Origin: Lachnospiraceae bacterium
GTDB lineage: Bacteria; Bacillota; Clostridia; Lachnospirales; Lachnospiraceae
NCBI GenBank assembly: GCA_021770755.1
Contig: JAETQI010000006.1
Coordinates: 62,001 to 126,000, forward strand
Direction: 5' to 3'
Length of the DNA stretch: 64,000 bases
Each line of letters begins with the position of its first letter. Within the stretch, counting starts at the first letter, position 1. Of this stretch, positions 53,043 through 61,904 are shown piece by piece. Below the pieces are notes generated by a model. The model had not been told where the DNA came from and made no database searches. It worked only from the letters and a program-made list of their open reading frames with translations. Made by a program: the position numbers and the translations under genes.

Positions 53043-56000
53043 TTGGGAAAGAAACTGATCATAACCGAGAAACCGTCGGTGGCACAGGATTACGCCAAAG
53101 TTTTTCAGGTGTCAGGAAAACACAATGGATACATAGAAAACAACACATACGTCATCACATGGTGCGTCGGCCATCTGGTGGAGATGGTCTATCCGGAGGA
53201 GTATGATATCCGCTACAAAAAGTGGATGCTGCAGGATCTGCCGTTTTTGCCTGAGAAATACAAGTACGGCGTCATCAAAAATGTCAGACAGCAGTACGAT
53301 ATCGTTCATGCGCTGCTGCAGCGTGAGGATATTGACACGGTATACTGGGCGGGCGACTCTGGAAAAGAAGGGCAGACCATCGAGGAAAATATCCGCAATT
53401 TCGGCGGTGTCCGCAAAGGAATGCAGGAGCTGCGCGTGTGGATCGACTCGCAGACAGAGGATGAGATCCGGCGCGGTGTGGCGCAGGCAAAGCCGATGTC
53501 GGCATATGAGAACCTCGGCCGATCCGGCATCATGCGCTCGATCGAGGACTACGCCATGGGCATCAACTTCTCGCGTGTCATGTCCGTCAAATACGGAAAA
53601 CTGCTCAACGATGCCGCGGCGACAAAGGGCTATACCGCGATTGCCGTGGGAAGGGTCATGACCTGTGTGCTCGGCATGGTTGTCAACAGGGAGCGCGAGA
53701 TACGGAATTTCAAGGAGACCTCGTTTTACAGGGTTGTGGGAACTTTTACCGAGGCGGATATCGAGGCGGAGTGGAAGGCAGTAGAAGGCTCTGCCTATTT
53801 TGAATCCCCAAAGCTTTACAAGGAAAACGGCTTTAAGGAAAAAGAGGACGCCCAGGCGCTGATCACTTCGCTTGAGGGAAAGGACGCGGTCGTCAAAACG
53901 CTGGAAAAGGGCATCTCCAGAAAGAAGGCGCCGCTGCTGTTCAATCTGGCGGAACTGCAGGCGGAGTGCGCTAAGCGCTTCAAGATCAGCCCCGACCAGG
54001 CATTGCAGGTCGCGCAGGACTTGTATGAGAAAAAGCTCACGACTTATCCGAGAACAGACGCGAGGGTGCTGACGACAGCCGTCGCAAAAGAGATCGACAA
54101 AAATCTGAACGGATTAAAGGGATACACGCCGACACAGCGGTTTACAGATCATATTTTGACGAAAAAAAGTTTTGCAAATATTGCAAAGACGCAGTACACG
54201 GACGACAGCAAGGTCACAGACCACTATGCCATCATACCGACTGGACAACTGACAGAACTCGGAACGCTGACACCGCTTCAGAGCAAAGTCTTTGACTTGA
54301 TCACAAGGCGTTTCCTGAGCATCTTTTATCCGCCTGCAGAATATCAGACATTGAAACTCGTGGTGGGCATTGAAAAGGAATCGCTGTTTGCCTCGGCAAA
54401 GGCGCTCAAGGTGCTTGGATATCTCGAAGTCATGGGCAGAACGCTCGAGGACGCCGACGAGGACGAAAATACAGGTGACGGACAGAACAAGGATAACACG
54501 GCTTCCCAGACAACAACGGGGGAAAGCCCGGAAAAAAAGAACAATCCCAAAAAGCTGCTCGCGCTCGCAGACACGCTGAAACAGGGCGACCTTCTTACTG
54601 TCAATGGCTTTGAGATCCGCGACAGCAAGACCACGCCGCCCAAACGGTACACGTCCGGTTCCATGATCCTTGCCATGGAAAATGCGGGACAGCTCATCGA
54701 GGACGAGGAACTCCGCGCCCAGATCAAAGGTTCCGGGATCGGCACAAGCGCTACCCGCGCGGAGATCATCAAGAAACTGATCCGCATCGGCTATCTGAAC
54801 CTCAACCAAAAGACGCAGGTCATCACGCCACAAAATTTCGGAGAGATGGTGTACGAGGTTGTCGCCATGACTGTCCCTGCGCTGTTGAATCCCAAGATGA
54901 CCGCCTCGTGGGAAAAAGGGCTTGACGGCATCACCAACGGAACCGTCGACGTGAACGACTACCGCGCAAAGCTCGAGGATTTTATCCGCAGGGAGACCAT
55001 ACAGATCCGGGATAAGGATCTGACAAGACAGCTCGCGGTGCAGATCAGTCCGTTTACAGGAAAAGACGCCAGGGGATTGGGCGCGCGAAAAAAGATCGGC
55101 GCCCAGTGTCCGGCGTGCGGCGGGGACATCGTTACCACCCCGTTTGGCTATGGGTGTGCCAATTACGATCCGCAGGATCCTTCTAGCTGCAGGTTTGCGA
55201 TCGGCAAGGTTGCCGACAAGGAGTTGAGTCCCGAGCAGGTCAAAGAACTGCTGGACAACGGGATCACCCAGACGATCCGTGGATTCAAGGGCAAAAGCGG
55301 CAAAAAGTTCGACGCATGCCTGATGCTGGCGAAGGACGCTGACGGAAAACATTCGGTCACTTTTAATTTTGACAACGTGGAAGCGAAAAAAATAAGAGAT
55401 GTGGTCTGTCCGCTGTGCGGCGGCGAGATCGTCCAGACGCCGTTTGGCTACGGCTGTGCCAACTACGATAAGCTTGATGAGAGCAGTTGCAGATTTTCTA
55501 TCGGCAAGATGGCGGGAAAGGACATCTCGGAGGCGCAGGTCAAAGAACTGCTGACGAACGGGAAAACCGCAACCATACGCGGTTTCAGATCAAAGGCAGG
55601 CAAAAAGTTTGACGCACGCATAACATTCAGCCGGGACGAGGCAGGCAGGATCACAGGTCTGAAATTCGATTTTGACGATATCGAACAGCAAAAACTCAAG
55701 GACGTGGTCTGTCCGCTGTGCGGCGGCGAGATTGTCAGGACAATGTTTGGCTATGGCTGCTCCAATTACAATAAAGAGGACGCAGAACATAGCTGCCGGT
55801 TTGCGGTCAATAACAAAATAGCCGGTTTAAAGATCAGTGACAGTGTCGTAAAACAACTGCTCACGCACAAAAAGACCGATGTGATACAGGGCTTTCTGGC
55901 AAAGAGCGGCGCCAAGTTTGACGCGCCGTTAAAGCTGACGGCGGACGGTCAGGTTGTGTTCGATTTTCCGGACAGACCCGCCCCGGCAGAAACAAATCTT

Positions 56001-56402
56001 GCATGTCCAAGGTGCGATGCGCATAAACTGAAAAAGAGCCAGTGGTATTACGAGTGCGAGTGCGGTTTTAAGATCGGACATACTGTAGCGCAGGTTCCCA
56101 TTTCAGAGGAACTGATGCGGGAGCTCTTCACAACCGGAAAGACTGCCGGGAAGATAACCGGATTTATATCAAAAGCCGGGAATCCGTTTGATGCCTACTT
56201 AAAATATGCAGACGAAAAGATCTCGTTTGACTTCAACGGTCCCAATGAAGCCTCGACAGAAGGACCGTCCCCGGCACAGACGCCGCAGCCCTGGCTGGAT
56301 GCAGAGCCTGCCGCAGATGAATACTGGGAATCCCTGATGGCAGCGGCGGCTGAAGAGACGGATGCTGGAATTTCGGATTCAGCCGCAATGGAAAATGGGT
56401 AA
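53043..56402 (+). CDS. Type IA DNA topoisomerase (TopB-like) with four zinc-ribbon modules
   Basis: An 1119-residue topoisomerase III-type enzyme. The Toprim domain starts KLIITEKPSVAQDYAKV and has WAGDSGKEGQ near 102, the GDSG form common in Firmicutes TopB-like proteins. The active tyrosine lies in LTTYPRTDAR near 335. After about residue 680 come four ~100-residue modules, each a Cys4-like ribbon plus an RGFxxKxGxxFDA segment, with first cysteines near 689, 789, 890 and 988. It relaxes or decatenates DNA. The start is TTG 53043 behind GGTGGAG. Tail residues are acidic/Ala-rich. It follows the fused reductase gene by 20 bases. Confidence 0.9.
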   Translation: MGKKLIITEKPSVAQDYAKVFQVSGKHNGYIENNTYVITWCVGHLVEMVYPEEYDIRYKKWMLQDLPFLPEKYKYGVIKNVRQQYDIVHALLQREDIDTVYWAGDSGKEGQTIEENIRNFGGVRKGMQELRVWIDSQTEDEIRRGVAQAKPMSAYENLGRSGIMRSIEDYAMGINFSRVMSVKYGKLLNDAAATKGYTAIAVGRVMTCVLGMVVNREREIRNFKETSFYRVVGTFTEADIEAEWKAVEGSAYFESPKLYKENGFKEKEDAQALITSLEGKDAVVKTLEKGISRKKAPLLFNLAELQAECAKRFKISPDQALQVAQDLYEKKLTTYPRTDARVLTTAVAKEIDKNLNGLKGYTPTQRFTDHILTKKSFANIAKTQYTDDSKVTDHYAIIPTGQLTELGTLTPLQSKVFDLITRRFLSIFYPPAEYQTLKLVVGIEKESLFASAKALKVLGYLEVMGRTLEDADEDENTGDGQNKDNTASQTTTGESPEKKNNPKKLLALADTLKQGDLLTVNGFEIRDSKTTPPKRYTSGSMILAMENAGQLIEDEELRAQIKGSGIGTSATRAEIIKKLIRIGYLNLNQKTQVITPQNFGEMVYEVVAMTVPALLNPKMTASWEKGLDGITNGTVDVNDYRAKLEDFIRRETIQIRDKDLTRQLAVQISPFTGKDARGLGARKKIGAQCPACGGDIVTTPFGYGCANYDPQDPSSCRFAIGKVADKELSPEQVKELLDNGITQTIRGFKGKSGKKFDACLMLAKDADGKHSVTFNFDNVEAKKIRDVVCPLCGGEIVQTPFGYGCANYDKLDESSCRFSIGKMAGKDISEAQVKELLTNGKTATIRGFRSKAGKKFDARITFSRDEAGRITGLKFDFDDIEQQKLKDVVCPLCGGEIVRTMFGYGCSNYNKEDAEHSCRFAVNNKIAGLKISDSVVKQLLTHKKTDVIQGFLAKSGAKFDAPLKLTADGQVVFDFPDRPAPAETNLACPRCDAHKLKKSQWYYECECGFKIGHTVAQVPISEELMRELFTTGKTAGKITGFISKAGNPFDAYLKYADEKISFDFNGPNEASTEGPSPAQTPQPWLDAEPAADEYWESLMAAAAEETDAGISDSAAMENG

Positions 56403-56440
56403 TTTACTAAATAATATATTATAGAAAGAAGGAGTACAAA

Positions 56441-57106
56441 ATGGAACAATTACAGATCAAAAATCTCTACAATCTGGAGGAGACCATCGCGGCACCGCTC
56501 TTTGACGGAGCTGTTTACCCGTGGGAGCTGCTGCCAAAGATCGGTGCGTACATTGTGGAGCTTGGCAATTCACTCCCGGAAGACAAGTATGAGAAACGCG
56601 GCGAGAACATCTGGATCGCAAAATCTGCCAAAGTCGCCCCCACGGCATGCCTCAACGGTCCCTGCATCATTGACGAGGACGCGGAGATCCGCCACTGCGC
56701 ATTTATCCGCGGAAATGCGATCGTCGGCAAGGGCGCCGTTGTCGGCAACTCGACAGAACTCAAAAATGTGATCCTCTTTAACAAAGTACAAGTCCCGCAC
56801 TACAACTATGTGGGTGACAGCATTCTTGGCTATAAATCGCACATGGGTGCAGGATCCATCACTTCCAATGTCAAGAGTGACAAGACGCTCGTGGTCGTCA
56901 AGTCGCCCTACGGAAATATCGAGACAGGTCTGAAAAAGATGGGCGCGATGCTCGGCGACAACGTGGAAGTCGGCTGTAACAGCGTGCTCAATCCGGGAAC
57001 CGTGATCGGACGCAACTCCAATATCTACCCGACATCGATGGTGAGAGGGTATGTGGAAGCGGACAGCATCTACAAAAAACAGGGCGAAATTGCCGGAAAA
57101 AACTGA
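56441..57106 (+). CDS. Left-handed beta-helix protein, GlmU C-terminal-like
   Basis: A 221-residue hexapeptide-repeat protein. Repeats run from about 55 to 200 (IWIAKSAKVAPTACLNGPCIIDEDAEIRHCAFIRGNAIVGKGAVVGNSTELKNVIL ... GDNVEVGCNSVLNPGTVIGRNSNIYP). Annotated relatives are UDP-N-acetylglucosamine pyrophosphorylase-like, but there is no nucleotidyltransferase domain, so it is likely an acyltransferase or sugar-binding protein. GAAGGAG precedes ATG 56441. Confidence 0.8.
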   Translation: MEQLQIKNLYNLEETIAAPLFDGAVYPWELLPKIGAYIVELGNSLPEDKYEKRGENIWIAKSAKVAPTACLNGPCIIDEDAEIRHCAFIRGNAIVGKGAVVGNSTELKNVILFNKVQVPHYNYVGDSILGYKSHMGAGSITSNVKSDKTLVVVKSPYGNIETGLKKMGAMLGDNVEVGCNSVLNPGTVIGRNSNIYPTSMVRGYVEADSIYKKQGEIAGKN

Positions 57107-57283
57107 CAGAAACAGCGTAATTTGAAAAATTTGATAATTTTTTATCAAAAATAAGATTTTTTAATTGCTATTTTTCCAAAAATGTGCGAAAATATCAATG
57201 TAAAACCATTTGATCAGTTATTAAATGTGCGGCATATGTCACACATTAAAAATAAAAGTTAAGGAATCGAAAGGAGTTTTCAC

Positions 57284-57988
57284 ATGATTTATTCAAAGGA
57301 AATTGAAGAAATGTGTGTAGTAGCACGTGACGGTAATCATGGTTGTGCACCGATCCCAGAAGAGGCGAAATGGGTAAAGGCTAAGGAAGTCAAAGACATT
57401 TCCGGCTTTACACACGGCGTAGGCTGGTGTGCACCGCAGCAGGGCGCCTGCAAGTTATCCCTGAACGTAAAGGAAGGTATCATCCAGGAAGCGCTGGTTG
57501 AAACGATCGGATGTTCAGGCATGACACACTCCGCAGCGATGGCGGCAGAGCTGCTTCCGGGCAGGACTGTCATGGAAGCATTGAACACAGACCTTGTGTG
57601 CGATGCGATCAACACGGCTATGAGAGAACTGTTCCTGCAGATCGTGTATGGACGTTCCCAGTCCGCTTTCTCCGAGGAAGGTCTTCCTGTAGGCGCAGGT
57701 CTTGAGGATCTGGGCAAAGGTCTGAGAAGCCAGGTTGGTACGATGTACGGTACATTGAAGAAGGGACCTCGTTATCTTGAGATGGCAGAGGGCTACGTTA
57801 CTGGTATCGCACTTGATGCAGACGACAAGATCATCGGTTACAAGTTTGTAAGCCTTGGCAAGATGACTGACTTTATCAAGAAGGGCGATGACCCGAACAC
57901 AGCATGGGAGAAGGCTTCAGGCCAGTACGGACGCGTGCAGGATGCTGTTAAGATTATTGATCCTAGAACAGATAAGGAGGTAAAATAA
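57284..57988 (+). CDS. NifU-like iron-sulfur scaffold protein (GGGtGRT partner)
   Basis: A 234-residue protein related to IscU/NifU scaffolds: VGWCAPQQGACKLSLNVKEG, ETIGCSGMTHSAAMAAELLPGRTVMEAL and NTDLVCDAINTAMREL hold cysteines placed like the three cluster ligands. Longer than IscU (about 130), with a C-terminal extension. It is followed two bases later by the GGGtGRT gene, a conserved pair in anaerobes of unknown role. Codon use is strongly biased, suggesting high expression. AAAGGAG precedes ATG 57284. Confidence 0.85.
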   Translation: MIYSKEIEEMCVVARDGNHGCAPIPEEAKWVKAKEVKDISGFTHGVGWCAPQQGACKLSLNVKEGIIQEALVETIGCSGMTHSAAMAAELLPGRTVMEALNTDLVCDAINTAMRELFLQIVYGRSQSAFSEEGLPVGAGLEDLGKGLRSQVGTMYGTLKKGPRYLEMAEGYVTGIALDADDKIIGYKFVSLGKMTDFIKKGDDPNTAWEKASGQYGRVQDAVKIIDPRTDKEVK

Positions 57989-57990
57989 TT

Positions 57991-59007
57991 ATGGCATTAT
58001 TCGAATCCTATGAGAGAAGAATAGATAAGATCACCGAGGTTTTAAAGAGCTATGGCATCAACTCGATCGAGGAGGCTGAGAAGATCACAAAGGACGCAGG
58101 TCTTGACGTGTATGACCAGGTTAAGAAGATCCAGCCGATCTGCTTCGAGAATGCCTGCTGGGCATATACAGTAGGTGCGGCGATCGCGATCAAGAAAGGC
58201 TGCAGAAAGGCAGCAGATGCGGCAGCAGCGATCGGAGAGGGGCTTCAGTCCTTCTGTATCCCTGGTTCCGTTGCGGACAACCGCAAGGTAGGCCTTGGAC
58301 ATGGCAACTTAGGGAAGATGCTCCTGGAAGAAGAGACAGAGTGCTTCTGCTTCCTTGCAGGACATGAATCCTTTGCAGCGGCAGAGGGCGCGATCGGTAT
58401 CGCTGAGAAAGCGAACAGAGTTCGCCAGAAACCGCTCAGAGTTATCCTGAACGGCCTCGGAAAAGACGCAGCAGAGATCATTGCCCGTATCAACGGATTC
58501 ACATTTGTTGAGACAGAGTACGATCCCTATACAAACACTGTAAAGGAAGTATTCAGAAAGTCTTATTCTGATCCGGAAGGTCCTCGCGGCAAGGTAAACT
58601 GCTATGGCGCAAACGACGTTTGTGAAGGCGTTGCGATCATGTGGAAAGAGAACGTTGACGTTTCCATCACAGGCAACTCAACCAACCCTACAAGATTCCA
58701 GCACCCGGTTGCAGGTACATACAAGAAGGAGAGAAACGAAGCTGGCAAGAAGTACTTCTCAGTGGCATCCGGCGGCGGTACAGGCCGTACACTCCATCCG
58801 GACAACATGGCAGCAGGTCCGGCTTCCTATGGTATGACAGATACTTTGGGACGCATGCACTCTGATGCACAGTTCGCAGGTTCTTCTTCTGTTCCCGCTC
58901 ATGTGGAGATGATGGGACTCATCGGCATGGGCAACAACCCGATGGTTGGCGCTACTGTGGCAGTTGCAGTTTCTATTGAGGAAGCAGCGAAGGAAAACCG
59001 CTTCTAA
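57991..59007 (+). CDS. GGGtGRT protein
   Basis: A 338-residue protein carrying the defining ASGGGTGRTLHPDNMA motif (near 252-267). Other conserved text: ICFENACWAYTVGAAIAIKKGC, FLAGHESFAAAEGAIGIAEKANRVRQKPLRVILNGLGKDAAEIIARINGF and a final GMGNNPMVGATVAVAVS. No known biochemical role; it pairs with the NifU-like gene, 2 bases upstream. AAGGAGG sits before ATG 57991. Biased codons suggest an abundant protein. Confidence 0.92.
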   Translation: MALFESYERRIDKITEVLKSYGINSIEEAEKITKDAGLDVYDQVKKIQPICFENACWAYTVGAAIAIKKGCRKAADAAAAIGEGLQSFCIPGSVADNRKVGLGHGNLGKMLLEEETECFCFLAGHESFAAAEGAIGIAEKANRVRQKPLRVILNGLGKDAAEIIARINGFTFVETEYDPYTNTVKEVFRKSYSDPEGPRGKVNCYGANDVCEGVAIMWKENVDVSITGNSTNPTRFQHPVAGTYKKERNEAGKKYFSVASGGGTGRTLHPDNMAAGPASYGMTDTLGRMHSDAQFAGSSSVPAHVEMMGLIGMGNNPMVGATVAVAVSIEEAAKENRF

Positions 59008-59041
59008 AAGCGGCTGGGAAATTCTAAGAAATAACGTAAAA

Positions 59042-59083
59042 TCAAGGGCTATCGTTGACAGAGAGTGTCAGCGGTAGCCTTAA
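59042..59083 (+). terminator. Terminator after the GGGtGRT gene
   Basis: AAGGGCTATCGTTGACA and TGTCAGCGGTAGCCTT pair with G-U positions and one bulge around GAGAG, followed by AAATTTTG. Confidence 0.7.
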
Positions 59084-59265
59084 ATTTTGCCACGTAGCAC
59101 ACATGAGGTAGCACACAAATTTCAAATTATTGAATTGCTATTCAATCGATACCCTAAAATATGCGATTTGTGTTTTAGTTCTTTAAAAAAGTCAGATTAT
59201 TTACTAAAATGAATCTGGTTATGACGGATGGACACGACATGGGACTACGATCACGGAGGTGCGTA

Positions 59266-59898
59266 TTGAAAAACAAGGGAATACTCAGGAAGAAAATGAT
59301 CGCCTTGCTGATCACTACAGAGTTTGTCTGCTGCATTATCCTTATGAAAAATCTTTACAATGCAAATAACAGGATATTGTCGCTGAGCGGACAGATTCAT
59401 GAAATCACACAACTGAATACAGAATTGACAGAAGAAAAGAAAACGCTGCAGGAAAAGGTCATATTATTGAGTGATACCGTTATTCTGAAAACACAGCGTG
59501 AAGAGGAATATAAGGAAGAGATTCAGGCAAGTTATATTCCGACAGGACTGCCTTTCAGTGGAACTGCTTTCTACAACAGCCAGGAGAACGAGCTTGACGG
59601 CAATCCGACCGCGACATTTTACGCCTCTGATGGGATTACGGTGACCGCGTCGGCAAATGGGACAGTCCGGACCGTTGAAGGAAACCTGCAAAGTGGCTTT
59701 TGCGTGACCGTGGACCACGGTAATGGATACTGCTCCATATACAGAAGCGCTCTAAAGCCCATCGTTGCGGAGGGTTATGAGGTCACTGACAGAACTGTGC
59801 TTTTTCCTGTGGATGAGCAGAATAAAGAGCTAAAATATCAGATCACAGTAGACGGGAAGTATATCGATCCCATAGAACTGATAGAAAGTAATGGATAA
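59266..59898 (+). CDS. Membrane-anchored coiled-coil protein with degenerate LytM-like domain
   Basis: A 210-residue protein: a basic start, one membrane anchor (about 11-30), a coiled coil (SLSGQIHEITQLNTELTEEKKTLQEKVILLSD) and a beta domain resembling M23/LytM (ITVTASANGTVRTVEGNLQSGFCVTVDHGNGYCSIYRSA). The zinc ligands of active LytM enzymes (HxxxD and HxH) are missing: the expected YxHL reads IYRSA. It is likely an activator or scaffold outside the membrane. The start is TTG 59266, 5 bases past GGAGGT; a longer frame from ATG 59209 has no ribosome site. Confidence 0.65.
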   Translation: MKNKGILRKKMIALLITTEFVCCIILMKNLYNANNRILSLSGQIHEITQLNTELTEEKKTLQEKVILLSDTVILKTQREEEYKEEIQASYIPTGLPFSGTAFYNSQENELDGNPTATFYASDGITVTASANGTVRTVEGNLQSGFCVTVDHGNGYCSIYRSALKPIVAEGYEVTDRTVLFPVDEQNKELKYQITVDGKYIDPIELIESNG

Positions 59899-60033
59899 GG
59901 ATCCGAAATCATTTCTGAATCTCACACATGCAATTGATACCGGAAAATATGCGAATGGCGCACAGGTACTTCAAAAAGAGCCTTTAATCAATTAAAATAA
60001 TTTTATCGTTACAAAAGCAGTGGAGGGAAGAAT

Positions 60034-61122
60034 ATGCGTACATTTTTTCGGACAGAAACGACAGACGATGAAAGCCAGAAATTACTGGAACTTGAAAAAA
60101 TGAAACAGAATCTGGAACAGCAACTGCAGGAGATGAGCAGAACTGTTGAAAAACAGCAGGAAATGATCGCCATGGCGAAGCGGGATCCGTTAACGGGCTT
60201 GCGGAACCGTCAGGGAATTCCTGAACTGGTCAATGCCAGTCTGTGTACGCACCGCGAAGGAATCTTTTTTATCACGGATCTGGACAATTTTAAGAGTGTC
60301 AATGATACATATGGTCATATGGAGGGAGATCGTGTACTCATCCGTTTCGCAAAGGCGATCAAGGCAGCCGCAGATCCAAAGGATATGATCGCGAGACTTG
60401 GCGGTGACGAATTTGTCGTCTTTTCACTGGGACATTACGATAAATATGAGATCAAAGCAAAAGCCCGGCGGTTCATCCGACAGATCGAGCGCAGTCTTGT
60501 CATGCCGGGAAATCTGGTGCATGTGACGGTATCTGTGGGAATCGCCCGTGCGCCGCATGACGGTGTGAGCTATGAATCGTTGTATGAAAATGCAGATAAG
60601 GCTCTCTACAGTGTAAAAAATGAGGGAAAGAACGGATACCGCTTTTTTTCTGACATCAACAAACCCGTGAGCAGCCACAATTCGATCGAGGCGATCACAG
60701 GAAAGCTGAAAGAGAGTAAAATGGAAGGTTCATTTGAAGTCGAGTACATTCATTTTGAGAAAATATATCGTTTTATGGAGAGAAATCTGATCCGTAACCC
60801 CAGGGAGGTCCAATGTATTCTATTTACATTGGAGGACTATACCGATGCGGGTGAAATGATGGTTCAGAGACAACTGGAACATTTACAGCAAGTGATCGTG
60901 TCGTCGCTGAGAAAGGGCGATGTCACAACAAAATACAGCCCGACGCAGGTGCTGGCACTGCTGATAGATGTGAGTACGGAAAACGCGGGCATGGTTGTGG
61001 AGAGAATCCTCTGCAAGTACCGCAGGACAGCCGGGCAGGACCGGATGGATATCCTATACGAGATCCGGCAGCTTACGGCAGTCGGGGAGCCAGAAGTGAG
61101 CGCATTCCGTTCGATGCAATAG
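60034..61122 (+). CDS. Soluble GGDEF-domain protein, predicted diguanylate cyclase
   Basis: A 362-residue cytoplasmic protein. A coiled coil (about 15-50) leads into a GGDEF domain (about 50-210): RDPLTGLRNRQGI, FFITDLDNFKSVNDTYGH with the metal Asp, and intact RLGGDEFVVF near 117. No RxxD inhibitory site is placed before GGDEF (DPKD stands there). The last ~150 residues are an unrecognised domain. It should make cyclic di-GMP. GGAGGGAAG precedes ATG 60034. Confidence 0.9.
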   Translation: MRTFFRTETTDDESQKLLELEKMKQNLEQQLQEMSRTVEKQQEMIAMAKRDPLTGLRNRQGIPELVNASLCTHREGIFFITDLDNFKSVNDTYGHMEGDRVLIRFAKAIKAAADPKDMIARLGGDEFVVFSLGHYDKYEIKAKARRFIRQIERSLVMPGNLVHVTVSVGIARAPHDGVSYESLYENADKALYSVKNEGKNGYRFFSDINKPVSSHNSIEAITGKLKESKMEGSFEVEYIHFEKIYRFMERNLIRNPREVQCILFTLEDYTDAGEMMVQRQLEHLQQVIVSSLRKGDVTTKYSPTQVLALLIDVSTENAGMVVERILCKYRRTAGQDRMDILYEIRQLTAVGEPEVSAFRSMQ

Positions 61123-61202
61123 TACTATGAAAATATATTACCAAAACAGATCAAACAGTAACATAAATGCAGGAATTTGTGATAAAAATTTGTCATAACT
61201 GA

Positions 61203-61231
61203 TTGTGAAGTGAGCGATCAAGGTATATAAT
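61203..61231 (+). promoter_or_regulatory. Promoter of the GNAT gene
   Basis: TTGTGA (61203-61208), a 17-base spacer and TATAAT (61226-61231). The predicted start falls near 61238, inside the hairpin that follows. Confidence 0.75.
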
Positions 61232-61264
61232 CGAGTAGGGAAGAGATACTTACTTCCCCGACTC
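61231..61264 (+). repeat. ATCGAGTAGGGAAGAG-family hairpin at the GNAT leader
   Basis: GAGTAGGGAAG and CTTCCCCGACTC pair with a bulge around a 9-base loop. Its first 16 bases (ATCGAGTAGGGAAGAG, from 61230) are identical to the inverted copy at 63934-63949 at the right edge. It overlaps the -10 box and the start of the mRNA. Confidence 0.65.
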
Positions 61265-61328
61265 ACGCGCCACATGGAAATCTGATAAGCAGGAAGTCAC
61301 GCTTTATAGAAAGAGAGGAATGCATACC

Positions 61329-61763
61329 ATGATCAGAGAAATCACAGAAAACGATTTTGACCAGCTCATGAGACTCTACATGCAGCTTCATGATAACCCG
61401 TTTCCTGAAAAGAGCGGACACGTGATGGCAGTCTGGAACAGGATCCTCGCAGATGAGGATCATCATATCATTGTAGCGGAGGAAGATGGTGCCATTGTGT
61501 CTTCCTGTGTATGTGTCATTATTCCCAATCTTACAAGAGGGCAGCGTCCATATGCGTTCATTGAAAATGTGATTACGGATAAAAACTATCGCAAGAAAGG
61601 TTTTGCAACTGCCTGTCTGGACTTTGCAAGAAAGATCGCACAGCGCGAAAACTGTTATAAGATGATGCTGCTCACGGGCTCTAAGCAGGAAAGTACCTTA
61701 CGATTTTACGAGCAGGCGGGCTATAACAAAAACGATAAGACTGCATTCATACAATGGCTGTGA
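61329..61763 (+). CDS. GNAT family N-acetyltransferase
   Basis: A 144-residue acetyltransferase. IREITENDFDQLMRLYMQL is the N-terminal strand-helix, AFIENVITDKNYRKKGFATACLDFARKIA contains the acetyl-CoA loop (RKKGFA for Q/RxxGxG/A), and STLRFYEQAGYN is motif B. The substrate is unknown. GAGAGGAA precedes ATG 61329 by 9 bases; ATG 61320 is too close. Confidence 0.88.
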   Translation: MIREITENDFDQLMRLYMQLHDNPFPEKSGHVMAVWNRILADEDHHIIVAEEDGAIVSSCVCVIIPNLTRGQRPYAFIENVITDKNYRKKGFATACLDFARKIAQRENCYKMMLLTGSKQESTLRFYEQAGYNKNDKTAFIQWL

Positions 61764-61904
61764 CATATTCAGGGATCGGACACAGCAGGATAATCATGAA
61801 AATAAACCTCTTATTTGTTCAAACAAACCACTTGATGGATCACTGTTTACATCGGTGGTTCTTTTATTTATGATAAATGAAAATAGTACAAGGAGGTTTA
61901 TCAT

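Noticed and set aside
54114-55352. 412-codon minus-strand frame opposite topB
   Set aside because: Opposite strand of a gene with strong motifs; no start signal or domain.
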